Under the pieces are notes generated by a model. That model made no database searches and had not been told where the DNA came from. It saw nothing but the letters and a program-made list of their open reading frames with translations. A stretch of 10,500 bases of DNA from Acidobacteriota bacterium (GTDB lineage Bacteria; Acidobacteriota; Terriglobia; Terriglobales; Acidobacteriaceae): contig JAKAAZ010000120.1 of the NCBI GenBank assembly GCA_021802085.1, forward strand, positions 1 through 10,500, written 5' to 3'. Of this stretch, positions 1-6,908 are shown in pieces. The number at the start of each line of letters is the position of its first letter. The stretch's first letter is position 1. The position numbers and the translations under genes are program-made.

Positions 1-1
1 A

Positions 2-1102
2 GATCAAACCGCGGAGCAGGATCTTCTGCAAGCCGGAGCGAACGAGGGATACAGAGTAAATTCCACGTTGAGCTTACTGTCCAATCTCGTCGTTCAACCA
101 ACTTTTGAAGATACAACCGTATATGTACTGGACTCCAAGCTGGATCAGCCGGTGCCGGTGCCGCCGAATGATATATCTCTTCTTCCACCGCTTCGCCACT
201 CCCTGGTCACCCAGTGGACCGGCGCATACCATCTGCATTTTGGAAACTTCATCCCCTCCAGCGGATTCTTCCAAATTAGAAACGCGCGCGGCCAGATATC
301 CGTACCCGCGACCAGTTCGATCGTCAACCGCAATACGACCGATTACATCCTGAGTTATGGAGCGAATCCTTCGATTCGTCTGGGCCGCAATGTCGTGACC
401 TTGAATAGCGGGATTCAGGGAACCATACGCCGCGATTCCCTGTCTCCGGTGCAAATGAATCAGAATCTGTTCCGAGCGTATACATACGCATCCACAACTG
501 CATTTTTCAATGCGGTGTCCGCTAGCGGCTACGCGATTTACGAAGTTGGTCCTTTTACAGAGAGCAATATCCATTCGAGAGCGCTATCCGGGGCAGTGGA
601 CTTGCGTGTGGGTAGACCATGGGGACGGAACGCTTTATTGACTGGATGGGGTGCGAACGACCAGCAATTCACCCCCGTTGGAATCGAGGATTACTACACG
701 TCTTCCTACATTGGCTTCTCGCGCCGGTTCTCGGACCGATTTAACGCGGAAGCTGTCGTGGAGGACCTGCGGGCATGGCGAGTAGTAAGCCCATACTCAG
801 GAATTGCGCAAGCTCTACGCCTGGCCGGAACCATCGACTTCTACCCGACGCCTTCCTGGGACCTGCAAGCATCGCTTGCTTACGAAAATACCAGGAGCTT
901 CCACGCCTACGACGCAACCCAGAACGGCATTTCCATCTCCTATACAAAAGCGCTCCGCCACAAGATCCATGATGGAACGGGAGAAGTCGATGCGCAATAT
1001 CCGCTTCAGTTTTCGGCGGGGTTCGGGCAGGAGTCTTTTTTTAACTTCACATCTGGGCAGAATCAACAATTCCTGCCATATGTGAGCATCACAATCTTTT
1101 GA
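2..1102 (+). CDS. Outer-membrane beta-barrel protein, C-terminal part (5' end outside window)
   Basis: The frame is open from the first codon of the window, so the gene starts upstream; the TTG at 68 is not a convincing start. The visible 366 residues alternate hydrophobic and polar residues in short strands rich in Tyr, Phe and Trp, with turns rich in Asn, Gly, Asp and Ser. The chain ends in strand-like SITIF with a terminal Phe, the usual signature of a barrel inserted by the BAM machinery. No catalytic motif or plug domain is visible, and any periplasmic N-terminal domain lies outside the window. It is 11 nt upstream of a glycosyltransferase gene, so a role in exporting or anchoring a surface polysaccharide is possible; that is inference from context only. 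The barrel assignment is fairly sure, the substrate unknown. Confidence 0.75.
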   Translation, partial: DQTAEQDLLQAGANEGYRVNSTLSLLSNLVVQPTFEDTTVYVLDSKLDQPVPVPPNDISLLPPLRHSLVTQWTGAYHLHFGNFIPSSGFFQIRNARGQISVPATSSIVNRNTTDYILSYGANPSIRLGRNVVTLNSGIQGTIRRDSLSPVQMNQNLFRAYTYASTTAFFNAVSASGYAIYEVGPFTESNIHSRALSGAVDLRVGRPWGRNALLTGWGANDQQFTPVGIEDYYTSSYIGFSRRFSDRFNAEAVVEDLRAWRVVSPYSGIAQALRLAGTIDFYPTPSWDLQASLAYENTRSFHAYDATQNGISISYTKALRHKIHDGTGEVDAQYPLQFSAGFGQESFFNFTSGQNQQFLPYVSITIF

Positions 1103-1107
1103 GGTAA
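1101..1107 (+). promoter_or_regulatory. Ribosome binding site of the glycosyltransferase gene
   Basis: GAGGTAA overlaps the TGA stop of the upstream barrel gene and lies 6 nt before the ATG at 1114. It favours ATG 1114 over the in-frame TTG at 1111 and suggests coupled translation of the two genes. Confidence 0.6.
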
Positions 1108-1113
1108 GTATTG

Positions 1114-2544
1114 ATGAAAATTTGCCTAGTTGGAGCGTTTCCGCCAAGCGGACGGCAGTTGAACGAATATGCATTTCATGTTGCCCGGGAACTGCAGCGC
1201 AATCCCGACGTCAGCTTAACCATTCTTGCCGACGAACTGACCGACTATGCATTTGCTACGGATGCAAACGGTCATTCGTTACACGCCCAACAACAACCCG
1301 AATTAGCGGGTTTCAACGTGGTTCGCTGCTGGAAGTTTGGGAGCCTCGCGAATCCGGTGCGCCTGCTGAACGCCATTCGCCGGTTGAAACCCGATGTGGT
1401 GTGGTTCAATCTAGTATTCTCCAGCTTTGCCACGCCCGAGAACCCTTTCGCTGCGTTTTTCGGGCTCTCCGTACCTGCTCTTGCGCGAGCCGCCGGCTTT
1501 TACACGCACGTCACGCTACACCACATCATCGAACACGTCGATTGCAACGCTGCTGGGGTACGACAGGATCGGGTCCTGCGCATGGGCTCGTATGTCGCCA
1601 CGAGGGCTTTACTCAAAGCGCATTCGGTCTCTGTCCTGCTTTCAGGTTACCGGCGAACTTTGATGACGAAGTATGCTGCTAAGAACGTTCTGCTGGGAAC
1701 GCACGGAACGTTCGCACCCAGCCCCAGTCCCCCAGATTTCAGTAAACGCGGCAACCCTGAACATCGCATTCTGGCGATCGGACATTGGGGTACCTATAAG
1801 CGGCTGGAGACGCTGATGGAGGCTTTTCCCGCAGTTTTGAAGAAGATCCCCAATGCGAAGCTCATCGTGGCCGGAGCCAATCATCACACGAAGTCGGGCT
1901 ACTGGGAATCGATACGCGAGGCACAGCCGAAGGATTTGCCGATTGAATTCCGCGGATACGTTCCGGAAGAAGCCATTCCTGAACTGTTTCGCACAACTAC
2001 GGTCCTGGTGATGCCATACGACTCCGCAACTGGATCGAGCGGGCCGGCCCATCAAGCATGTGAATACGGAGTCCCGATTGTGTGCGCTGACATCGGCGAC
2101 TTTCGGGAAATGGCGGAGGACGAAGATATGGCGGTCAGCTTCTATAAAACAGGCGATGCGGACGATCTCGCCGAGCAACTGACTGCCATTTTGCAATCTC
2201 CAGAGCTGCAACGCAGCATGGCTGAGCGTAATTTTGCTGCAGGAGTCCAGATGACTATGGACAGCGTTGTCCGCAACTATCTTCGCTGGTTCGAACTCAT
2301 GCGATGCAAAAAGGAGATACGGGACGCAAGACTCTTTCCAGAACTCCGCCGTATCTGGCCGCGTTCCGTATTTTCAAGTCCGGCCGCTCCGTTGCAGTCA
2401 GGTCCCACCGATGAATTGGCTGCAAGCAATGCGCTCTCCATCGATTTCGCGCAATCCCTTGCTTGGCGCAAAGTGGAAACGCCGAAGGACCACCCGGATG
2501 GAGATGGGTATCTGGCGAATTCCACGCTCGAGGGCGATTATTGA
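1114..2544 (+). CDS. GT-B fold glycosyltransferase (family 4-like, group 1)
   Basis: A 476-residue cytosolic protein with the two-Rossmann-domain layout of GT-B glycosyltransferases, which move a sugar from a nucleotide sugar to a lipid-linked or glycan acceptor. The N-terminal domain opens with a beta strand and glycine turn (MKICLVGAFPPSG). The C-terminal donor domain starts near residue 217 with ILAIGHWGTYKRLETL, where K229/R230 occupy the usual phosphate-binding place, followed by KLIVAGA, FRGYVPEEAIPELF and VLVMPYD. The region normally holding the E-x7-E motif reads TGSSGPAHQACEYGVP (306-321): by alignment on GVP the two Glu positions are Thr306 and Gln314, so the motif is degenerate. 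Residues after about 400 form a tail with no recognised domain. ATG 1114 is chosen for its GAGGTAA site. It follows the barrel gene by 11 nt, so it probably acts in surface-glycan synthesis; acceptor and donor are unknown. Confidence 0.85.
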   Translation: MKICLVGAFPPSGRQLNEYAFHVARELQRNPDVSLTILADELTDYAFATDANGHSLHAQQQPELAGFNVVRCWKFGSLANPVRLLNAIRRLKPDVVWFNLVFSSFATPENPFAAFFGLSVPALARAAGFYTHVTLHHIIEHVDCNAAGVRQDRVLRMGSYVATRALLKAHSVSVLLSGYRRTLMTKYAAKNVLLGTHGTFAPSPSPPDFSKRGNPEHRILAIGHWGTYKRLETLMEAFPAVLKKIPNAKLIVAGANHHTKSGYWESIREAQPKDLPIEFRGYVPEEAIPELFRTTTVLVMPYDSATGSSGPAHQACEYGVPIVCADIGDFREMAEDEDMAVSFYKTGDADDLAEQLTAILQSPELQRSMAERNFAAGVQMTMDSVVRNYLRWFELMRCKKEIRDARLFPELRRIWPRSVFSSPAAPLQSGPTDELAASNALSIDFAQSLAWRKVETPKDHPDGDGYLANSTLEGDY

Positions 2545-2757
2545 GTTTAGCCTACGATTCCCATTCTGTAACACACGCGGGACCATATGAATCTCTCAAG
2601 GACGAAGTATGAAGGTACTTCTCCCGAACTGTGGCGATGGTTCATGCGATTGAGAATGGATATACTTGACAAGATGCACCCCTGAAGCTCTGCGTCCACT
2701 TTTCAGCGTGGCTTATCGCCCGAGCCTTCGGCACGTGCAATTGAAACGAGAATACAT
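2545..2757 (+). other. Intergenic region with no confident gene; small ORFs and one hairpin
   Basis: This 213-nt gap separates the glycosyltransferase from the lipoprotein phosphoesterase. A 14-codon ORF at 2609-2653 (MKVLLPNCGDGSCD) has a well placed AAGGA site at 2598-2602, 6 nt before its ATG. Its start lies in a 6-bp hairpin, GAAGTA (2604-2609) with TACTTC (2616-2621). A 32-codon ORF in another frame covers 2587-2685 with no good ribosome binding site. A TATACT at 2661-2666 matches five of six bases of a -10 box, but no -35 box sits at proper spacing. No hairpin followed by a T tract is present, so I see no intrinsic terminator. The region probably holds the promoter and leader of the downstream gene. 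Confidence 0.4.
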
Positions 2758-5490
2758 ATGCAACAATTGCGCGCCCTTTGGCTTTCGTCCCACTTTCTTA
2801 AGCCAGTTGCACTGTTGTCCTGTCTGGCGTTTCCCCTGCTGTTCACCGGATGTGCCAACAACCGTCCAAGCAATTTCGGGAGCCCGACCCCGAGTCCGAC
2901 CCCGACCCCGGCGCCGACCGTCAGCATCACGGCTAATCCCGCGTCGATTGCCTCGGGGAGTTCGTCCCTTTTGACCGTAACTGCGACAAACGCCGCTCAA
3001 GTGACTGTGACCGGAACGGATGGCAGCACGTATACCTTGCAGCCTAGCGGCGGGACCCAATCTGTGCACCCAACCGCGACAACGACGTATACCGCCACCG
3101 CTACTGGAGCGGGAGGAAAAACCTCGGCCGCAGCGACGGTAACTGTGACGTCCAATCCGGCGCCGACCGTCAGCATCACCGCCAATCCCACTTCCGTCAC
3201 CTCGGGAAGTTCATCCATTTTGACTGTGACCGCGACGAACGCCACTCAAGTGACGCTGACCGGCACAGATGGCAGTACGTATACTCTGCAACCGACCGGC
3301 GGAATACAGGCAGTCAGCCCGGCCGCGACAACGACATATACTGCAACCGCAACCGGGGCGGGTGGAAAGGTTACGGCGACTACTACCCTTACAGTGACGC
3401 CGAATCCGGCACCGACCGTTAGCATCACCGCAAACCCCGCCTCAATTGTCTCGGGAGGTTCGTCCACTCTGACCGTGGCAGCGACGAATGCCACCCAGGT
3501 GACGATAGCCGGGACAGACGGCAGTGCCTACACCTTGCAGTCGACTGGTGGAACGCAAACAGTCAGCCCGACCGCGACAACGACATATACTGCCACCGCG
3601 ACCGGACCTGGCGGCAAGACCCTGGCGACTGCGACCGTGACGGTGACACCGAATCCGGCGCCGACCGTCAGCATTGCCGCAAACCCCACGACCATCGTTT
3701 CGGGGAATTCCTCCATTTTGACAGTGACCGCGACCAATGCCACTCAGGTGACGGTGACCGGGACGGATGGCAGCACATATACGTTGCAGCCGAGCGGGGG
3801 AACGCAATCCGTCAGCCCGACAGCGATGACAACGTACACTGCAACAGCGACTGGAGCGGGTGGAAACGTCTCGGCAAGTACGACCGTAGCGGTGAAGCCG
3901 CCAGGTACCGTTCAATCCATTACCCACGTCATCTTCATGCTGCAAGAGAACCATACGTTCGACAATTACTTCGGCATGCTGAACCCCTACCGCCAGACGA
4001 ACTCGACGGGCAAACAAGCTTGGGACGTCGGCGACAATGGCGTGATCTATACGGTGGATGGCCTGGACGAAAATGTGGGTCCGACCAGCAACCAAGACGA
4101 TCAAGGCACGGTGTATCCGCTTTTCAAGTTCAAGAGCACCTGCATCGACGATGAGAGTTCGAGCTGGCTGGCAAGCTACGGCGACATCGAGCGCTACGAT
4201 TTTCTTACTACACGCCATATCCTGATGGATGGCTTTGTACACAATGCTGAAGGCTTCGCTCAGAGCTGCCAGAGTTCCGGCACATGCTCCGGCTCATACA
4301 CCGATCTGACCGGCCAGCGCGCGATGGGCTACTACGACCAGGGCTTTCTCAACTACTACTACTACATGGCATCCCAGTTCGCATTGTCCGATCGTTGGTT
4401 CTCGCCGGTGTCGAGCAAGAGTATTTCCAACCGCATTGCGACCTTTACCGGAGGCACGACCCAGGGTCTGGTCTATAACCCAGGCAATAACGATCATCTC
4501 CCCCAGCTTGACATACCGAACATCTTCCAGGAACTGGACACTGCAAATGTGTCGTGGAAGATTTACTACACCGTCACCGACGGCTTTTGTTTCGCCGGCA
4601 GTTCCTGCTCCGGTTCGCCGTATCCGGCGACCGATTTTTCGTCTCTGTCTTACTCGTATCGGTACTTGTACCAAAATCCGAGCGGGGCCGCCTGCACTTC
4701 TCCCACTCAGCCGTCCAGCGTGGTGGGCGATTCTTCGAACTCGTTCTGCATCGATCCGACCCATATTGCCCCTCTGTCGCAATACTTCACCGATCTCAAC
4801 AACGGCGCGCTTCCAAGCTTTGCATTCATAGAAGCCGGCTTCGGCAGAAATGACGAGCATCCAGGTTCGGCCCAATCGATTCTGGAAGGTCAGGCGCAAG
4901 TGGCAAATATCGTGAATTCTCTCATGAGCAGTTCTGCCTGGAAGGATTCCGTCTTCTTTCTCAGCTACGACGAGGGCGGGGGACCATTCGATCATGTCCC
5001 ACCGGTGCCCGGCTCCTCCAACCAAAACACCAATACCTCGCTGGGAACGATCCCGGACATCTCAACCATCGCGGTGAATCCGGATAGTTACAACCCCTGC
5101 TTGCCACCTGGCGGGACCCCTACGACCCATTGCGATCTTCAGTCGGGCGATCCCGGAACTAATCCGGGCGATGCGCCCGCTGTCAATGGCTTCGCCGCAC
5201 AGCTTGGCTTCCGGTTGCCGAACATCGTCATCTCGCCATTTACCCGGCGGCATTATGTTTCGCACATTCCAATGGACCATACGGCAGTGATCAAATTTGT
5301 CGAGAATCGCTTTATTGGCCCGAACGCGCATTTAACGGCGCGCGATGCCGCCCAGCCCAATCTGCTGGACTTTTTCGATTTCAACAACATTCCATGGGCC
5401 ACGCCGCCCACGCCGCCCACGCCCGTCAGTTTGACCGATCCGTCATCGCCCGGCTACAACACGTGCACCCCAACCAGCATGGGGCCGTGA
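2758..5490 (+). CDS. Lipoprotein phosphoesterase (phospholipase C/acid phosphatase family) with four Ig-like repeats
   Basis: This 910-residue protein is probably a lipid-anchored surface or periplasmic hydrolase of phosphate esters. Residues 1-32 form a signal peptide ending in FTGC; Phe at -3 is unusual but tolerated in lipoboxes, with Cys32 the likely lipidated residue. A Pro/Thr linker follows (about 41-51), then four 83-residue Ig-like repeats (52-383). The catalytic domain starts near 386 with ITHVIFMLQENHTFDNYFG. It carries family marks: Glu397-Asn398 (ENHTFDNYFG), DEHPGS at 699-704, DEGGGPFDH at 738-746 and MDHT at 839-842, matching the metal-binding and active-site blocks of the phosphoesterase family Pfam calls PF04185. 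The C-terminus is Pro/Thr-rich, with a 9-bp repeat at 5401-5424. The leader has only a weak purine-rich ribosome site. Substrate (phospholipid or phosphomonoester) cannot be told. Lipoprotein status is moderately sure, the family very sure. Confidence 0.9.
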   Translation: MQQLRALWLSSHFLKPVALLSCLAFPLLFTGCANNRPSNFGSPTPSPTPTPAPTVSITANPASIASGSSSLLTVTATNAAQVTVTGTDGSTYTLQPSGGTQSVHPTATTTYTATATGAGGKTSAAATVTVTSNPAPTVSITANPTSVTSGSSSILTVTATNATQVTLTGTDGSTYTLQPTGGIQAVSPAATTTYTATATGAGGKVTATTTLTVTPNPAPTVSITANPASIVSGGSSTLTVAATNATQVTIAGTDGSAYTLQSTGGTQTVSPTATTTYTATATGPGGKTLATATVTVTPNPAPTVSIAANPTTIVSGNSSILTVTATNATQVTVTGTDGSTYTLQPSGGTQSVSPTAMTTYTATATGAGGNVSASTTVAVKPPGTVQSITHVIFMLQENHTFDNYFGMLNPYRQTNSTGKQAWDVGDNGVIYTVDGLDENVGPTSNQDDQGTVYPLFKFKSTCIDDESSSWLASYGDIERYDFLTTRHILMDGFVHNAEGFAQSCQSSGTCSGSYTDLTGQRAMGYYDQGFLNYYYYMASQFALSDRWFSPVSSKSISNRIATFTGGTTQGLVYNPGNNDHLPQLDIPNIFQELDTANVSWKIYYTVTDGFCFAGSSCSGSPYPATDFSSLSYSYRYLYQNPSGAACTSPTQPSSVVGDSSNSFCIDPTHIAPLSQYFTDLNNGALPSFAFIEAGFGRNDEHPGSAQSILEGQAQVANIVNSLMSSSAWKDSVFFLSYDEGGGPFDHVPPVPGSSNQNTNTSLGTIPDISTIAVNPDSYNPCLPPGGTPTTHCDLQSGDPGTNPGDAPAVNGFAAQLGFRLPNIVISPFTRRHYVSHIPMDHTAVIKFVENRFIGPNAHLTARDAAQPNLLDFFDFNNIPWATPPTPPTPVSLTDPSSPGYNTCTPTSMGP
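2911..3906 (+). repeat. Four tandem 249-bp repeats encoding Ig-like domains
   Basis: The block beginning GC(G/A)CCGACCGT recurs at 2911, 3160, 3409 and 3658, exactly 249 bp apart, giving four units of 83 codons. Each encodes a strand pattern of the type PTVSI-ANP-S, SGxSSxLTV, ATNATQVT, GTDGS, YTLQ, TTTYTATATGxGG. Units differ mostly at third codon positions while the protein stays alike, so they are old duplications under selection for protein sequence rather than fresh copies. They are expected to act as a rod-like spacer holding the catalytic domain away from the membrane. Confidence 0.95.
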
Positions 5491-5837
5491 GTCCATATGT
5501 TTCCCGACTGCTGCGCTCCGCAGACCAGGGACACATCTGACTTTCGTGTACTGGCTCGGCCTTTTGCTGCTGATGTTTCTGTCGGGAGCGGAGAACCGGG
5601 CATCGTGTTCGCCGGCGTTGCGTTCGATGCAGGCATTATCAGCCGGAAATTCTACACAACCCTTGTCTTGGCTGCTATCCTCACATCGCAAGTTGCTGGC
5701 TCATGGCTCGAGTACGTTTTGTGTAAGGGCTGGCCGCTACTCAGTCCTGCTGCTGAAGCCAGGCCGGCAATTCTCTCCCCGGTTGAACTTCCTCGTGCAT
5801 CCTGAGGCATTCTATATGAATCGGACCTCCGTTGAGG
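5491..5837. other. Convergent intergenic region, no confident gene
   Basis: A 347-nt gap lies between two genes that point at each other. Two overlapping + strand ORFs exist. One runs 5497-5805 (102 codons, ATG 7 nt after the phosphoesterase stop, weak GTGAG upstream). The other runs 5546-5845 (GTG start, Leu-rich hydrophobic beginning, no ribosome site, running into the opposing gene). Third-position composition does not separate either from noise and neither resembles a family I know. A short hairpin CTGCG/CGCAG at 5511-5523 has no T tract. No clear bidirectional terminator is visible. Confidence 0.4.
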
Positions 5838-6728
5838 CTAGTTGATCTTGATGGCGCTGGCTACGTAGCGTGAACCGTCGAAGTTGGCGGTCACTGTCAC
5901 ATGCGCGCCTTCATGGAGATTGCGGCTCATGGGAAAATCGGCGGGATGAAATGAGATCTTATAACTGCTATTGTCGCGTGGGTCCATCAGCACCAACAGG
6001 TCGGAGTGTAAATCAAGAAATACGACGTTTCCGCTGAATACAAAAGCGGACCCGGGAGTGGCCAGGATCGCAATCTGTCTGGCAATACCCTGGCCGTTGT
6101 CGCCGGAATCAAATTTGACCGAGATCAGAGTCCCCTTGACCAGATCGGACGGGCCGGAACTCGCCGACGAGGATGCGGCCTGACCCACGCGAAGGACGGA
6201 CGTGCCTGCCGGAACGCGCAATTTGATGGGTTCATGAGAAAGAGCTGCGCTTACTGTCAATTCACCGTTACCTGCATCATAGTTCAGTACCTGACCCTGG
6301 CACTCGCCTTCAAGCGATTGCGACAATATGTGAATGCTGAGAGCAAAAATGTTTGTTCCATCCAGCACAGTCTCCACCGAAGCACGGTCGCCACGGCGCA
6401 AATCGCGCAGAGAGGTTTTGACTCCGTCACGATAAGCGCGAGTGCGTTCATCGAAGAGTATTTTCACCGGCTTGCCGCCGAAAACGTTCAGCGTAAGCTG
6501 GTCGCGCACGGGATCCACATCGCGAATCAGGCCGCCTTCGACCGTTCCTTTCCCACCGGGCACGGGCGGTAATGCGGGCAAACCGCCTGACGAACTTTCC
6601 TCCATTGACGCGAACTGCGAGTCGGCATTTTTTGCTGGCTTCGTGTCCGCAAATGAAAATTGGGCAATTGCTATACCGGTAAACACGATTACTGCTATAA
6701 AACGCCCCATCCAGCATACCCTAGCCAT
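5838..6728 (-). CDS. Secreted protein with three DUF5666-like beta modules
   Basis: From ATG 6728 this is a 296-residue exported protein. Residues 1-27 form a signal peptide (hydrophobic core FIAVIVFTGIAIA, likely cleavage after SFA), then a Ser/Gly/Pro-rich linker. Three beta-rich modules follow at about 62-135, 143-222 and 231-296. The first fits DUF5666 well: G-V-x-x-VD, LTL strand, TRAYRDG, SLRDLRRGDRASVE and a final hydrophobic strand; the second and third are more diverged. Such small beta barrels are known as uncharacterised envelope proteins, so no function is claimed. The start is uncertain. ATG 6710 has AGGG 8 nt upstream, whereas 6728 has no clear site. The frame also runs back to GTG 6833, but that would put 35 residues ahead of the signal peptide. 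It diverges from the TPR operon and may share its control region. Confidence 0.8.
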   Translation of the reverse strand: MARVCWMGRFIAVIVFTGIAIAQFSFADTKPAKNADSQFASMEESSSGGLPALPPVPGGKGTVEGGLIRDVDPVRDQLTLNVFGGKPVKILFDERTRAYRDGVKTSLRDLRRGDRASVETVLDGTNIFALSIHILSQSLEGECQGQVLNYDAGNGELTVSAALSHEPIKLRVPAGTSVLRVGQAASSSASSGPSDLVKGTLISVKFDSGDNGQGIARQIAILATPGSAFVFSGNVVFLDLHSDLLVLMDPRDNSSYKISFHPADFPMSRNLHEGAHVTVTANFDGSRYVASAIKIN

Positions 6729-6807
6729 TACATGATTTTTCAGCAATTCTTTTTGATGACGCCAAGGCGCACTGGGTGGCCTGAAGTATTTTTTATCCAA
6801 TAGAAAA

Positions 6808-6823
6808 TTGCCGGGCCCGGCAA
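6808..6823. promoter_or_regulatory. Perfect 16-nt palindrome, candidate operator
   Basis: TTGCCGGGCCCGGCAA equals its own reverse complement over all 16 bases and lies 80 nt upstream of ATG 6728 and 85 nt upstream of ATG 6909. A position between two divergent genes is typical of an operator for a dimeric regulator. There is no spacer in the palindrome and no T tract, so a terminator is unlikely. The regulator is not identifiable here. Confidence 0.45.
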
Positions 6824-6892
6824 CGCATTCCACGATTCCGCAATCTTAGTTAAGTACTATCTGCTGCCCAAATGACCTCGATGTCGGGCGGG

Positions 6893-6899
6893 AAGGTGA
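6893..6899 (+). promoter_or_regulatory. Ribosome binding site of the TPR operon
   Basis: AAGGTGA is complementary to the 16S rRNA tail and lies 9 nt before ATG 6909. It is the clearest ribosome site in the right half of the window and fixes the start of the first operon gene. Confidence 0.65.
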
Positions 6900-6908
6900 A
6901 AATCCGCA

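Larger units (their letters stand above)
6729..6908. promoter_or_regulatory. Divergent intergenic region, presumed promoters for both flanking genes
   Basis: This 180-nt spacer separates the starts of the minus-strand DUF5666-like gene and the plus-strand TPR operon, so both promoters should lie here. I find no pair of -35 and -10 boxes with good spacing on either strand; TACTAT at 6855-6860 is the nearest -10-like match on the plus strand. The notable element is the palindrome at 6808-6823. Confidence 0.5.

Noticed and set aside
2666..2671. TTGACA as a -35 box for the lipoprotein gene
   Set aside because: No -10-like hexamer lies 16-18 nt downstream.
2587..2685. 32-codon ORF after the glycosyltransferase gene
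   Set aside because: There is no good ribosome site, third-position composition is neutral, and it overlaps other weak signals.
2911..3906. CRISPR or mobile-element repeats
   Set aside because: The units are 249 bp, contiguous, in frame and protein coding, with no spacers or terminal inverted repeats.
3442..4242. Long minus-strand ORF (266 codons), plus three 82- or 71-codon minus-strand ORFs spaced 249 bp
   Set aside because: They mirror the repetitive, GC-biased coding of the Ig-like repeats and phosphoesterase on the opposite strand; their regular spacing is a by-product of the repeats.
4294..5025. Minus-strand ORF of 243 codons opposite the phosphoesterase domain
   Set aside because: The plus-strand frame has clear catalytic motifs here; the antisense product has no recognisable features.
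6729..6833. GTG 6833 as start of the minus-strand DUF5666-like gene
   Set aside because: It would place 35 residues before a typical signal peptide and make the palindrome coding; starts at 6728 or 6710 give a normal signal peptide.
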